Part shown: positions 8,962 through 18,276 of the stretch, piece after piece
How positions within the stretch are numbered: position 1 is the stretch's first letter
Layout of the letters: each line of letters opens with the position of its first letter
NCBI GenBank assembly: GCA_963786985.1
Contig: CAWBBL010000025.1
Coordinates: forward strand, 496,001 to 560,000
DNA: 64,000 nt
Direction of reading: 5' to 3'
DNA from: Desertimonas sp963786985
GTDB taxonomy: Bacteria > Actinomycetota > Acidimicrobiia > Acidimicrobiales > Ilumatobacteraceae
The notes under the pieces: generated by a model
What the model was told of the DNA's origin: nothing
The model's database searches: none
The model's input: the letters and a program-made list of their open reading frames with translations, nothing else
Position numbers and translations under genes: made by a program

Positions 8962-9996
8962 TCAGGAGAAGAAGACCTCGGCGACACCGTGGTACAGCGC
9001 CATGTCGAGGGGCTTGGTGCGCCCGACGGTGTCGGCGAGCGGCCGCGGCACGATCTCGATTCCCTGCAGAGCAACCATCTGCCCCCACCCGTGCTCGTGG
9101 ACGAGATCGATGGCGGCGACACCGAACCTCGTCGACAGGACGCGATCGAATGCCGTCGGCGTACCACCTCGCTGGACGTGGCCGAGCATCACGACCCTCG
9201 TCTCGAAACCTGTTCGTTCCCCGACCTCGCGGGCGATCACGTCGGCGATCCCGCCGAGGCGGACGTGGCCGAACTCGTCGTACATCCGCTCGCCGACATT
9301 GATCGTCCCGGGAATCGGCTCGGCTCCTTCGGCGACGACCACGATCGATGCGTAGCGGCCCTTCTCGTGGCGCCGGGCGAGGTGGACGCACACCTTCTCG
9401 ATGTCGAAGGGGATCTCCGGGATCAACACGACGCTGGCCCCGCCGGCGATCCCCGCATAGGCGGCGATCCACCCGCTGTGCCGTCCCATCACCTCGACGA
9501 CCATCACCCGATCGTGACTCTCGGCAGTCGTGTGCAACCGGTCGATCGCTTCCGTGGCGATCTGCACGGCGGTGTGGAAACCGAACGTCATGTCGGTGCC
9601 GACGACATCGTTGTCGATCGTCTTGGGCACGCCGACGATCGGCAACCCCTCCTCCTCGGCGAGGGCATGGGCGACGGTCAGTGACCCATTGCCGCCGACG
9701 ACGATGAGGGCGTCGATGCCCAGATCGCTGAACGTCCGTTTGACCTCGTCAACCCCGCCTGGATGGTCGAACGGGCTCCCCCGTTTGGTGCCCAGGACCG
9801 TGCCGCCGCGGGGCAACGACCCGCGCATCACGTCGACGGTGAGGGGCATCGTGCGCCCATGGCGGACTCCGTCCCAGGCGTCTTTGAACCCCACGATCTC
9901 GTCGCCGTGGAAGCGCTCTCCCTTACGGACGACCGCGCGCAACACGGCGTTCAGCCCGGGGCAGTCACCACCTCCCGTGAGGATTCCGACGCGCAC
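8962..9996 (-). CDS. pfkA: 6-phosphofructokinase (PfkA family)
   Basis: 344 residues. GGGDCPGLN at the N terminus, GGNGS at 101-105, PKTIDND with Lys125 and catalytic Asp128, VMGRHSGW and VLGHVQRGG are all present. It phosphorylates fructose 6-phosphate in glycolysis. The donor is uncertain: Gly104 is the ATP-type residue, but Lys125 sits where ATP enzymes have Gly and PPi enzymes have Lys, and Asn103 replaces the Asp usual in E. coli PfkA. Encoded alone on the minus strand, convergent with lpqB. Confidence 0.9.
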   Translation of the reverse strand: MRVGILTGGGDCPGLNAVLRAVVRKGERFHGDEIVGFKDAWDGVRHGRTMPLTVDVMRGSLPRGGTVLGTKRGSPFDHPGGVDEVKRTFSDLGIDALIVVGGNGSLTVAHALAEEEGLPIVGVPKTIDNDVVGTDMTFGFHTAVQIATEAIDRLHTTAESHDRVMVVEVMGRHSGWIAAYAGIAGGASVVLIPEIPFDIEKVCVHLARRHEKGRYASIVVVAEGAEPIPGTINVGERMYDEFGHVRLGGIADVIAREVGERTGFETRVVMLGHVQRGGTPTAFDRVLSTRFGVAAIDLVHEHGWGQMVALQGIEIVPRPLADTVGRTKPLDMALYHGVAEVFFS

Positions 9997-10062
9997 GTGG
10001 TGGATGGTAGGGCGTCCGATCCCTGATCGCTTGGCCCGTCGAGTTTGCTAAGAATCTCCGCC

Positions 10063-10401
10063 ATGGCGTGGGAATCGTCGAGGCCGGTGCCGTATCGGCG
10101 GCTGCTCCGCGAGTGGCTGATCTTCGCCCCGATCCTCGTCGCCGCGTTGTGGCTGATGCAGGGCGACAGCTCTGGCTTCGGGGCCATTCTCGTCGGCGTG
10201 GCCGCTTCACTCCCCCTCTACCTCGGGCTGGGGGTCGTCCTCGCCAAGTTCGGCTACCAACGCCGATCGCTCGCCGACATGCGCACGCCGCGGGCGTCGA
10301 ACGCAACGACCGACAGCTCCACGTCCGGTACCCGCCCGAAACCGGCGCCCACCCGGCGCACGGCGGGTGGCACCGTCCAGCGCAGTCAGAAGCGGCGCTG
10401 A
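10063..10401 (+). CDS. Small membrane protein
   Basis: 112 residues from ATG 10063 (an upstream TTG at 10045 is less likely). Two membrane segments (LIFAPILVAALWLMQ and GAILVGVAASLPLYLGLGVVL) are followed by a basic, Thr/Ser-rich tail. General resemblance to DUF4229-type proteins, not enough to assign. Ends 3 bases before the glycerol kinase gene, so probably the same transcript. Confidence 0.6.
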   Translation: MAWESSRPVPYRRLLREWLIFAPILVAALWLMQGDSSGFGAILVGVAASLPLYLGLGVVLAKFGYQRRSLADMRTPRASNATTDSSTSGTRPKPAPTRRTAGGTVQRSQKRR

Positions 10402-10404
10402 ACC

Positions 10405-11914
10405 GTGACGACCGGCGACGAGACATATGTCGTGGCGATCGATGCCGGCACGACCGGCGTGCGAGCCCGGGCGATCGCCGTCGGCGATCTCGACGGCACC
10501 ACGGTGTCTTCGTATCGCGAGTTCACCCAGCACTTTCCGCGACCCGGGTGGGTCGAACACGACGCCGCGGAGATCTGGACTGCCGTGCAGGCAACGCTCA
10601 GTGACGTCGTCGAGCGCGTCGGCCCGACGCACGTCGCTTGTATCGGCATCACCAACCAACGGGAGACCGTCGTGGCGTGGGATCGCACGACCGGCGTGCC
10701 GTACGGACGGGCGATCGTCTGGCAGGATCGGCGTACCGCGCCGCGCTGCGACGCCCTCGCCGACGCTGGTCACCGTGAGCTTGTCCGCCTCCGCACTGGG
10801 CTCGTGCTCGACCCCTACTTCAGCGCGACGAAGTACGAGTGGCTGCTCACCGAGGGCGCGGTACCGAATGACGAACGGCTCGCTCTCGGCACGATCGACT
10901 CGTGGATCGTGTGGAACCTGACTGGCGGGGCGCACCACGTCAGCGATGTCTCCAACGCCAGCCGCACGATGGTGTTCGACATCGGCCGGCTGCGCTGGGA
11001 TGACGAGCTCGCCGATCTGCTGCACGTGCCCCTCGGCGCGTTGCCGGAGGTGGTCGACTCGTCCGGCCGCATCGGCAGTACCTCGAATCGCTTCGGGGCT
11101 CCGCCGGGAATCGCTGTCAGTGGACTCGCCGGCGATCAGCAGGCCGCGTTGTTCGGACAATCCTGCGTCGTCCCCGGAATGGCCAAGAACACGTACGGCA
11201 CCGGCAGCTTCGTCCTCCTCAACGTCGGCTCGACGTGCCCGCCACCTGCCGAAGGCTTGCTGACGACCGTCGCCTGGCGGCTTGCCGACGGGACGACGGC
11301 CTACGCCCTGGAGGGCGCGATCTTCGTCACGGGCGCCGCCGTGCAATGGTTGCGCGACGGACTCGGCGTGATCAGCCACGCCGACGAGATCGGCCCGCTC
11401 GCCCAGAGCGTGCCCGACAACGGCGGTGTCGTCGTCGTCCCCGCCTTCACCGGCCTCGGGTCGCCATGGTGGGATCCCTACGCCCGGGGCACGGTGCTCG
11501 GAATCACCCGCGGCACCACCAGGGCGCACCTCGCCCGCGCCGTGGTCGAAGCGATGGCGTTCCAGACGCGCGACGTCATCGAGGCGATGGTGCTCGCCGG
11601 TGGCACTCCGATCACCGAGCTACGCGCCGACGGTGGTGCCGAGCGCGATGAACGAGATGTTGCAGTTCCAGGCGGATCAACTCGGGGTCGCCGTCAGCCG
11701 GCCGCTGGACCATGAGACGACGGCTCTCGGCGCGGCATTTCTCGCCGGGCTGGCCGAGGGGGTGTTCGCCGACCTCGACGACGTCGCTCGGCGGTGGACG
11801 CTGGACGCCACGTTCCAGCCGTCGGGCGATCGCCCTGCGCTCGATGCGAGCTACGCCACGTGGCTGCGGGCGGTCGACCGATCCCGGGGCTTCTCCTCGG
11901 TAGCTGTCGGGTGA
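10405..11914 (+). pseudogene. glpK: Glycerol kinase (FGGY family), interrupted by a +1 frameshift
   Basis: The first 412 codons give a good glycerol kinase: DAGTTGVRARAI at the N terminus, ITNQRETVVAWD, GRAIVWQDRRT, the ATP-site region GTGSFVLLN and LRADGG. At about 11641 the frame breaks: removing one G gives A-S-A-MNEMLQFQAD and the normal C-terminal ATPase lobe, RPLDHETTALGAAFLAGLAEG, to the stop at 11914. As it stands translation would leave the family sequence at 11641 and end at 11715, losing the last ~90 residues. One base change repairs it, so it may be a recent loss or a sequence error. Another FGGY kinase is at 37287. Confidence 0.85.
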
Positions 11915-12142
11915 CGAACCCGTGAGCGGGGTTTCGCACATTCGGACCTACCGGCTGGGCGATCAACTCGGCGAGGGGATCGATCCGAGTCGTCGCCCAA
12001 CCGGTCCGGCGTCCCGTGGAACGCTCGGTCTGGACCACTGGGCAGGCCGGCGTGGCACCGACCTCATACCCACTGCCGGCGATCGGTAGTCACCGACAGC
12101 CGTCGGTCGCGTGGATACGACGACCACGACAACGGGTACGTC

Positions 12143-13105
12143 GTGGCCATGGCCACACCTCCCGGGCCGGGCCTGGCTCACGCCGCCTTGCTCTACGACT
12201 CGGACGACCAGTTCTTGGACACGGCCATCCCGTTTCTGCGGCAAGGGTTGGACGACGGCGAACCGACGGTGCTCTGTGTCGGCGGCCCCCAACGTCAGTT
12301 GGTCCTCGACGAGCTCGGCGTCGCGATGGGCCTCACGGAGATCCCGGCGTGGTCGTCGTCGGCGCCATTCGCCACGCTCCGCGACAATCAGCAACTGATC
12401 AACGAACAGGTGAACGGTGGCGCCACACACGTGCGCATCCTCGGCGAGGTCCCCTTCCGCGAGGACCCCGTCATGTGGGGCGGATGGATCCGCTACGAAA
12501 CTGCGGTCAACGAGCTGTTCGCAGATCTGGCCGTTTCGATGCTGTGTGCCTACGACCGTCGGTCCGCCGGTCCGGACGTGCTGGGCGACGTCGTCGGGTC
12601 ACACCCCGCCCTGTGCCCCGACGGCGACGGCCAGCGCAACCCCCGGTTCGTACCGCCCGTCAGGTTCCTGGCCGATCTCGCCGCTCGCGACGTTGATCCG
12701 ATCGAAGGCGGCCCTCCGGCGGTGGTGCTCTACGACCCGCGCGCGGCGGTGAGCCGCGGCGCAGTCGCATCCCTCGCCACCGCCGCCGACTTCGATCCCG
12801 TGACGATCGAGGCCCTCGTCTTGGCCGTCGGCGAGGTCGTCACCAACGCCATCGTCAGTGGGCAACCGCCCGTGGTCGTACGGGCCTGGGCGCCACCCGG
12901 GCGAATCGTCGTGGCGGTCGAGGACCATGGCCCGGGACCGGACGACCCGTTCGTCGGCATGCTTCCGCTGGCCAGCGCCCCGAACGGCGGCCTCGGACTG
13001 CACCTCGTGTACCAGCTGTGCACGCTGGTCACGTTCTCGCGGGGATCGCCGGGCTTCACCGTCCACTTGACGATGCACCGGCCGACACATGACCGACAGG
13101 GATGA
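12143..13105 (+). CDS. MEDS-domain sensor with anti-sigma type ATPase
   Basis: 320 residues. The N-terminal half (GLAHAALLYDSDDQFLDTAI...) is a MEDS sensor domain, found in DcmR-like regulators and in actinobacterial anti-sigma proteins. The C-terminal half (about 200-315) is a GHKL ATPase of the RsbW/RsbA type with N box LAVGEVVTNAIVSG, G1 VEDHGPGPDDP and G2 NGGLGLHLVYQLC. Such proteins act as kinases or anti-sigma factors in stress partner switching. It opens the 12-21 kb stress region. No clear ribosome site; GTG 12143 or ATG 12149. Confidence 0.78.
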   Translation: MAMATPPGPGLAHAALLYDSDDQFLDTAIPFLRQGLDDGEPTVLCVGGPQRQLVLDELGVAMGLTEIPAWSSSAPFATLRDNQQLINEQVNGGATHVRILGEVPFREDPVMWGGWIRYETAVNELFADLAVSMLCAYDRRSAGPDVLGDVVGSHPALCPDGDGQRNPRFVPPVRFLADLAARDVDPIEGGPPAVVLYDPRAAVSRGAVASLATAADFDPVTIEALVLAVGEVVTNAIVSGQPPVVVRAWAPPGRIVVAVEDHGPGPDDPFVGMLPLASAPNGGLGLHLVYQLCTLVTFSRGSPGFTVHLTMHRPTHDRQG

Positions 13106-13174
13106 CATGTCGTCCGCCGGGGTATTGATGCCCGAGCGTGACGCCCGGTCACGTTGACGACGAAAGGAACGCAC

Positions 13175-13336
13175 ATGTCCGCCGACTCCGACAAGGTCAA
13201 GGGTCACGTCAAGCAAGCGGTCGGTGAACTCACCGACGACAAGGATCTCGAGAATGAAGGCAAGGTCGATGAGCTCGCCGGCAAGGCCAAGGACGCTGTC
13301 GACACCGTCAAGGACAAGCTGACGGGGAAGGACTGA
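13175..13336 (+). CDS. CsbD family stress protein
   Basis: 53 residues, MSADSDKVKGHVKQAVGELT, highly charged and helical, with the family pattern of Lys, Asp, Gly and Ala. CsbD in Bacillus belongs to the SigB general stress regulon; the biochemical role is unknown. AAAGGAA lies 6 bases upstream of the ATG. Its place among sigma-factor regulators and a ferritin-like gene fits a stress role. Confidence 0.85.
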   Translation: MSADSDKVKGHVKQAVGELTDDKDLENEGKVDELAGKAKDAVDTVKDKLTGKD

Positions 13337-13341
13337 TCCCC

Positions 13342-13950
13342 ATGGCGGTACGCGACGAGCAGCTCCACGAGCTGTTGTATCAAGCGCTGGAAACCGAACG
13401 CGGCGGCATCGCCGTCTATGAGACGGCGCTGCGCTGTGCCATCGACGAGGACCTGCGCAAGGAGTGGGGGGAGTACCTCGAACAGACCCGGCATCACGAG
13501 CAGGTGGTCACGGCGCTGTTCGCCGAGCTGGGCCTCGACCCCTCGGTCGAGACTCCAGGTCGCGCCGTCGTACGGCATACCGGTGAGTCCCTCGTCGCGG
13601 CGATGGAGATGGCGTTGTCGTCGGGTCCGCCCGAAGCGGCCCAGCTCGTGGCCGGCGAGTCCGTCGTGCTCGCCGAGACCAAGGACCACCTCAACTGGGA
13701 GCTCCTCAGAGTGGTCGCCGACAAGTCGTCCGGAGCCACCGCCAAGGCGCTCGCCGCGGCATGCGACGAGGTCGAAGACGACGAGGACGAGCACCTCTAC
13801 CACACCACGGGGTGGACCCGTGAACTGTGGCTGGAGACGCTCGGCTTGCCGGCCGTCCTCCCTCCCCCGGAGGAGCAAAAGCACGTCAAGACGGCGATCG
13901 GTGCCGCTCGCGCCAAGAACGCCCACGACGAGATCGCCAGCTCCAACTGA
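13342..13950 (+). CDS. Ferritin-like helical protein
   Basis: 202 residues, predicted all-helical. ETERGGIAVYETAL followed by ExxRHHEQ resembles the Glu and ExxH iron-ligand pattern of ferritin-like four-helix bundles, and a second pair (ETKDHLNWELL, EDEHLYH) follows. Likely binds iron or protects from oxidative stress, but the exact subfamily is not clear. Only 5 bases after CsbD, so probably co-transcribed. Confidence 0.66.
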   Translation: MAVRDEQLHELLYQALETERGGIAVYETALRCAIDEDLRKEWGEYLEQTRHHEQVVTALFAELGLDPSVETPGRAVVRHTGESLVAAMEMALSSGPPEAAQLVAGESVVLAETKDHLNWELLRVVADKSSGATAKALAAACDEVEDDEDEHLYHTTGWTRELWLETLGLPAVLPPPEEQKHVKTAIGAARAKNAHDEIASSN

Positions 13951-13970
13951 GTAGAGCCTCGCGCGTCTGT

Positions 13971-14888
13971 GTGTTCGCGCCGGCTCCCCTGCTGACGGTC
14001 ACGATCGAGTCGAAGCCCTCCGGGTCGCCCGCCGACGAGGTCCATCTCCATGCCGGTGGGCAGGGCTTCTGGATCAGCAGGCTGATCGCCGAGCTCGGCG
14101 TCGACGTGGTGCTGTGCGGTTCGTTCGGAGGGGAATCCGGACGGGTCGCCCAGGCTCTCATCGAGAACGCCGGCGTCGGCGTCCACGGGATTGCGGCCAC
14201 CGGCAGCAACGGCACCTACGTTCACGATCGCCGGTCCGGCGAACGAATCGAAGTCGCCTCGATGGCCGGAGATCCGTTGACGCGTCACGAGCTGGACGAG
14301 CTCTACGGCATCGTTCTGCTCGAGGGACTGGAGTCCGACGTGACCGTGCTCGGCGGACCGACCGGCCCGCCCATCGTTCCGTCGTCCACCTACCGGAGAC
14401 TCGCTGGTGACCTGCGCAACAACGGCGCCAAGGTCATCGCCGATCTGGCCGGAGATCCACTGACCGAGGCGCTGGCTGGTGGCGTCGACGTGCTCAAGAT
14501 CAGCGCGGACGAGCTGCGCGCCGAGGGGCGGATCGGGACCGACGACCCTGCGGAAATCGTCGAGGCGATGCGCGCCCTGGCCGCCGAGGGCGCCGAGCAC
14601 GTCGTCACGACCCGTGCTGATCTGCCGGCAATGGCCTACGTCGACCACTCGTTCGTTGTCGTACGGCCACCGCAGCTGAGTGAACAAGACCATCGCGGTG
14701 CCGGCGACTCGTTGACCGCCGGCATCGCTGCCACGCTGGCCACCGGCGGTGATCTCGTCGACGGTCTGCGACTCGGGGCAGCTGCCGGCGCGCTGAACGT
14801 GACACGGCGCGGGCTGGCCACCGGACGGCGCGCGGAGATCGAGCGCCTTGCCGCCCACGTCGAGATCGACACGCTGCCCGGGGCGTGA
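13971..14888 (+). CDS. PfkB-family carbohydrate kinase (1-phosphofructokinase-like)
   Basis: 305 residues. N-terminal substrate region ending in HAGGQGFWISRLIAELG, the position of the GGKG-NVA pattern of 1-phosphofructokinase/tagatose kinases, and the C-terminal anion-hole and catalytic motif HRGAGDSLTAG with the base Asp. Phosphorylates a sugar or sugar phosphate. The first Gly-Lys motif is altered to GGQG, so the substrate may differ from fructose 1-phosphate. The start at GTG 13971 is chosen because it leaves a complete first beta strand; no Shine-Dalgarno is seen. Confidence 0.75.
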   Translation: MFAPAPLLTVTIESKPSGSPADEVHLHAGGQGFWISRLIAELGVDVVLCGSFGGESGRVAQALIENAGVGVHGIAATGSNGTYVHDRRSGERIEVASMAGDPLTRHELDELYGIVLLEGLESDVTVLGGPTGPPIVPSSTYRRLAGDLRNNGAKVIADLAGDPLTEALAGGVDVLKISADELRAEGRIGTDDPAEIVEAMRALAAEGAEHVVTTRADLPAMAYVDHSFVVVRPPQLSEQDHRGAGDSLTAGIAATLATGGDLVDGLRLGAAAGALNVTRRGLATGRRAEIERLAAHVEIDTLPGA

Positions 14889-14967
14889 CCACCACCCTCA
14901 CCGCGTCTACGCCAGCAAGGCGACGGGTACACGGGCACTACGACACGTCAGCCGAAGGAGGACCGTC

Positions 14968-15198
14968 ATGATCAAGATGCGTCGAACAGCATGCTTCCTC
15001 GTCGGGGCTGCCGGGATGTACTTCCTGGACCCCAGCCAGGGCCGGGCTCGGCGGGCTCGCGTCAGCGAGCAAGTCAGGACGCGCTGGGCCGCTCGGCAGC
15101 GCGCCGTCGAGCAGTTCGCCGATGGCGGGTCCGAGTACCGGACCCCCGATCAACAAACGGTGACCGGCGAGCGCCGACTGGCGTCGGCCGGGGCCTGA
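14968..15198 (+). CDS. Small protein with a YFLDPxxGRARR motif
   Basis: 76 residues. A short hydrophobic N terminus (ACFLVGAAGMYFLDPSQG) is followed by basic helical sequence and a polar tail. The hydrophobic segment plus DPxxGRxRR is a recurring pattern in small actinobacterial envelope proteins, often near stress genes. An ideal ribosome site AAGGAGG sits 7 bases before the ATG. Function unknown. Confidence 0.68.
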   Translation: MIKMRRTACFLVGAAGMYFLDPSQGRARRARVSEQVRTRWAARQRAVEQFADGGSEYRTPDQQTVTGERRLASAGA

Positions 15199-15227
15199 GG
15201 CGGATTCGCGCGCCTGCGCCGGCTGTC

Positions 15228-16229
15228 TCAATCACCTGGTTCGAGGAGTCGCACGACTTCCGACTCGGCCCGTCGGCGCTTCCGAGGCGACTGACTGCTG
15301 ACGGCGGACGTGATCGTTTCGCCCGCCTCGAACTTGTCGACGACCCGCGGATCCATGTACGACGTGCGGGCGACCGTCGGGGTGTTGCCGAGCTGATCGG
15401 CAACCTCCTCGGCCGCCCGGCGCAGCGCTCGACGGCGTTCGGCCCGGGAGCCAGCCGACGGACCGGAACTGGCCAGTGAGACGGCGGCGATGACCGTGCC
15501 GTGCCACGTCCGAAAGTCCTTCGCCGACACGTCGCCACCGACGATCTCCTTGACGAAGTCGTTGATGTCGCGAGATGTCACGTCGCGCCAGCGGCGACCC
15601 TCGCGGAACGCGAGCAGTTGCTCGCCGCCGCCACGCCGCCTGCGGAGGAGGGCGACGGCCGCGCTGGCAGCCGCATCGGAGACCGTCACTTCCTGCTGCT
15701 GTCCTGACTTCGCCCGGTAGGAGAACACGATCGAGGTCCCCCTGACGCGCACGTGGCGTTTCTCGATCGTGGCCAGGCCGTAGCTGCCATTGTCTTCGGC
15801 ATAGACCTCACCTCCGACCCGGAACAGGCCGAGGTCGAGCAACCGAAACGCGACAGCCAGCGCTCGCTCCCGAGGCATCCCCTCGAGCGCCAGCAACTTG
15901 GTCACCCGAGCACGGGCCTGCGGCAGTCGCATCCCGACGTCGAGCACCCGATCGTGCTTGGCCCGGTCACGCTGCTCGCGCCACTCCGGGTGGTACAGGT
16001 ACTGGCGGCGGCCAGCATCGTCAGTGCCGACAGCTTGGAGGTGGCCGTTGGGCAGCGGGCAGATCCAGACGTCACGCCAGGCCGGCGGAATGACGAGCGC
16101 CTTGCATCGGACCACGTCGGCCGCGCCGAGCCGTCGGCCGCTTTCGTCGAGGTAGACGAAACCCCGCCCGTGACGTCGACGCCGCCAGCCCGGTGATTCG
16201 GGAGAAACACGTCGGAGCCGCCTCGGCAT
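15228..16229 (-). CDS. DNA topoisomerase IB (poxvirus type)
   Basis: 333 residues. An N-terminal domain with ALVIPPAWRDVWICP and HPEWREQRD, then the catalytic domain with RLLDLGLFRVGG, KDFRTWHGT (Arg/His of the active site) and ARTSYMDPRVVDKF with the nucleophile Tyr291. The family nicks one strand, holds it on Tyr and relaxes supercoils without ATP. Similar single-chain enzymes occur in Deinococcus and many actinobacteria. The only minus-strand gene inside the stress island; convergent with the small gene at 14968. Confidence 0.88.
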   Translation of the reverse strand: MPRRLRRVSPESPGWRRRRHGRGFVYLDESGRRLGAADVVRCKALVIPPAWRDVWICPLPNGHLQAVGTDDAGRRQYLYHPEWREQRDRAKHDRVLDVGMRLPQARARVTKLLALEGMPRERALAVAFRLLDLGLFRVGGEVYAEDNGSYGLATIEKRHVRVRGTSIVFSYRAKSGQQQEVTVSDAAASAAVALLRRRRGGGEQLLAFREGRRWRDVTSRDINDFVKEIVGGDVSAKDFRTWHGTVIAAVSLASSGPSAGSRAERRRALRRAAEEVADQLGNTPTVARTSYMDPRVVDKFEAGETITSAVSSQSPRKRRRAESEVVRLLEPGD

Positions 16230-16347
16230 GGTCGGCCACGTTCCCGATCCCGGCGATACCGAGACCGATGTCTAGAGGACACCTCCGCCGGGTACGCCAG
16301 GGGAGAACCCCGACCAGTGTTCGGGACCAGTTCTCAAGGAGCAGCAC

Positions 16348-16761
16348 GTGGACCTTCGCGACGTCATGACCCCTGACCCGACGATCTGCCGTTCGGACAC
16401 CACGGCCCGAGATGCCGCCACGCTGATGCGCGATCAGGACATCGGCGATGTCCTCGTGCAGGACGAGGGAGGACCTATCGGCATCGTCACCGATCGGGAC
16501 ATCGTCACTCGCGCCGTCGCCGCCGGTCGTGATCCGGCCGATGTTCGTCTCGGCGAGATCTGCACGCCAAACGCGACGACCGTCAGTATCGACACCCCGG
16601 TTGACGAGGTCATCCGGGTGATGAGCGACACTGCCGTTCGTCGCGTTCCCGTGACCGACGGCGACAAGCCGATCGGCATCGTCGCGATTGGCGACTTGGC
16701 GATCGATCGCGACCGGTCGTCGCTGCTCGGCGACATCAGCGCCGCCCCGCCGAACAACTGA
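16348..16761 (+). CDS. Two-CBS-domain protein
   Basis: 137 residues formed of two CBS repeats: VMTPDPTICRSDTTARDAATLM to GIVTDRDIVTRAV, and ICTPNATTVSIDTPVDEV to GIVAIGDLAI. CBS pairs bind adenosyl nucleotides such as AMP, ATP or NAD and act as energy sensors. No catalytic domain is attached. AAGGAG is 6 bases ahead of the GTG. It lies upstream of the regulator genes of the sigma cluster. Confidence 0.88.
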   Translation: MDLRDVMTPDPTICRSDTTARDAATLMRDQDIGDVLVQDEGGPIGIVTDRDIVTRAVAAGRDPADVRLGEICTPNATTVSIDTPVDEVIRVMSDTAVRRVPVTDGDKPIGIVAIGDLAIDRDRSSLLGDISAAPPNN

Positions 16762-16787
16762 CCGGGCAATCGACCGCCGACCATTCA

Positions 16788-17489
16788 ATGACTCCGTCGA
16801 GACACTCTGGCGCTTCGCTCGACGAGGTGGCACGGCGCCTGGCACCGAACCTGCGAATCATCTCGGCCTCCCAACCAACGCCATTGCTGCGTGACCACAA
16901 CGTGTTGTTCGTGGCCCCTGATGCCGACACCGGCCGGCGCGCCGTCCTCGCCCTGGAGTCCCTCGAACACGCCGACGACCAGTTGGGCACCGTTGTGATG
17001 GGCTCGGGCGAGGCCGCCCAGACGCCAGTCGTTGACAACGGAAGGGATGGCAACGGAAGCGTCGATCCCGAAGGTGTCACTCGCCAGGTCGTGCCTCGAG
17101 TCCTCGCCGGGGCTGCGATCGGTGCGGTCGTCGGGGCTCTCGTGGTTGGAGGTGGAGCGCTGGTGTTCGGCGCCACCGGATGGCAGCTCGCCGGGGCGGC
17201 AGTCGCCGGCGCCATGCTCTTCGCCGTCTTCGGGGCGATGTGGTGGACCTTCGCCGCGTTGGGTGGGAGCGACGCCTACCGGCAGACGTTCGTCGACGAG
17301 GCGACGCCCGCGTTGACGATCGTCTCTGTGCACACCGACGATCCCGCCGAAGCGGCCGCGGCCCGTCAACGCCTGTCGTCGGATCCCCAGCTGAGGATCC
17401 TCGACGTCGATCGGTTTGGGGACATTTCCACCCGGTCCGACGAAACGTGGACCGATGCGAAGTGGATCGATGAGCAGGAGGACGGCTGA
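16788..17489 (+). CDS. Membrane protein, unknown function
   Basis: 233 residues. A soluble N-terminal part of ~105 residues, two membrane segments (VLAGAAIGAVVGALVVGGGALVF and LAGAAVAGAMLFAVFGAMWW), then a soluble tail with LTIVSVHTDDPAEAAAARQRL. The N- and C-terminal parts both look like small alpha/beta modules around a Gly/Ala-rich hairpin, a layout seen in general-stress GsiB/YflT-like proteins; no firm family match. Its stop overlaps the next start as TGATG. Confidence 0.6.
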   Translation: MTPSRHSGASLDEVARRLAPNLRIISASQPTPLLRDHNVLFVAPDADTGRRAVLALESLEHADDQLGTVVMGSGEAAQTPVVDNGRDGNGSVDPEGVTRQVVPRVLAGAAIGAVVGALVVGGGALVFGATGWQLAGAAVAGAMLFAVFGAMWWTFAALGGSDAYRQTFVDEATPALTIVSVHTDDPAEAAAARQRLSSDPQLRILDVDRFGDISTRSDETWTDAKWIDEQEDG

Positions 17490-17818
17490 TGCCTCGCGGA
17501 GCATGGTCGAACAAGCGCGAGCGCCAGTATGAACACATCAAGGAGGGGCTCGAAGCACGCGGCGAGTCCGACGATGTCGCCAGCGAGATCGCAGCTCGCA
17601 CCGTCAACAAGGAACGTGCCCGCGCCGGTGAAGCGCGGGAGTCCAGCAAGACCTCGACGGACGACGTCTCGTCCTCACGACGCGGCGGACTGCGCTCGCA
17701 CTCCGGTCGCCGCGGCCGGACCTACGAGCAGCTCTACGCCGAGGCCAAGGACCGAGGCATCAAAGGGCGTTCGAAGATGAACAAGCGCCAACTCGAAGCC
17801 GCGGTCGGCCGGCGTTGA
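17489..17818 (+). CDS. Small basic protein, Rho-N/plasmid-stabilisation-like
   Basis: 109 residues, very basic and hydrophilic. N-terminal MPRGAWSNKRERQYEHIKEG and C-terminal AKDRGIKGRSKMNKRQLEAA match a family often labelled plasmid stabilisation protein; the last ~40 residues resemble a Rho-N/SAP-type helix-extended-helix motif that could bind nucleic acid. Probably DNA- or RNA-binding. Coupled to the upstream membrane protein gene by TGATG, with GAGG 8 bases before the ATG. Confidence 0.68.
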   Translation: MPRGAWSNKRERQYEHIKEGLEARGESDDVASEIAARTVNKERARAGEARESSKTSTDDVSSSRRGGLRSHSGRRGRTYEQLYAEAKDRGIKGRSKMNKRQLEAAVGRR

Positions 17819-17851
17819 GGACGCGGCGGATTGCCGAGGACGGACGAAGCC

Positions 17852-18256
17852 GTGGCCAGTAGCATCCCGGGGGGAACTTTTCGCCTCATGGAAGATCGAC
17901 GCTCCGACTCGCTCGCCGTGACGGTTTCATCGCGATCGGAGTTGGCCGAGCGCAGGGCCGGCATCCGCAACTGGGTGAACCGCCATGCCGAAGGACAAAC
18001 CGCCGATGACGTGGTCCTGGCGTGTGGCGAAGCGATCGATAACGCCCTCGAACACGGCACCCCTCCGATCAGCGTGAAGATCGACGTCGGCACCGACGAG
18101 GTGTTGTCGATCATCGTGCGCGACACGGGGAACTGGCGCGTCTCGGCCGCCGTGCCTCCGCGTGGGCTCGGGCTACCGATCATGATGGCCTTGATGGACA
18201 ACGTCTCGGTGGACACGACGCACGGCACGGCCATTCGGCTGTCCCGTCGCCTGTAG
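17852..18256 (+). CDS. RsbW-like anti-sigma factor / serine kinase
   Basis: About 134 residues; GTG 17852 is chosen, but ATG 17888 and TTG 17831 are alternatives. A GHKL ATPase fold with an intact N box, LACGEAIDNALEHG, a G1-like VRDTGNW and PRGLGLPIMMALMD as G2. In partner switching such proteins hold the sigma factor and phosphorylate the STAS antagonist. It is the catalytically complete one of the two RsbW-like proteins just before the sigma gene. Confidence 0.8.
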   Translation: MASSIPGGTFRLMEDRRSDSLAVTVSSRSELAERRAGIRNWVNRHAEGQTADDVVLACGEAIDNALEHGTPPISVKIDVGTDEVLSIIVRDTGNWRVSAAVPPRGLGLPIMMALMDNVSVDTTHGTAIRLSRRL

Positions 18257-18276
18257 ACGGACGCGAAGGGAGCATC

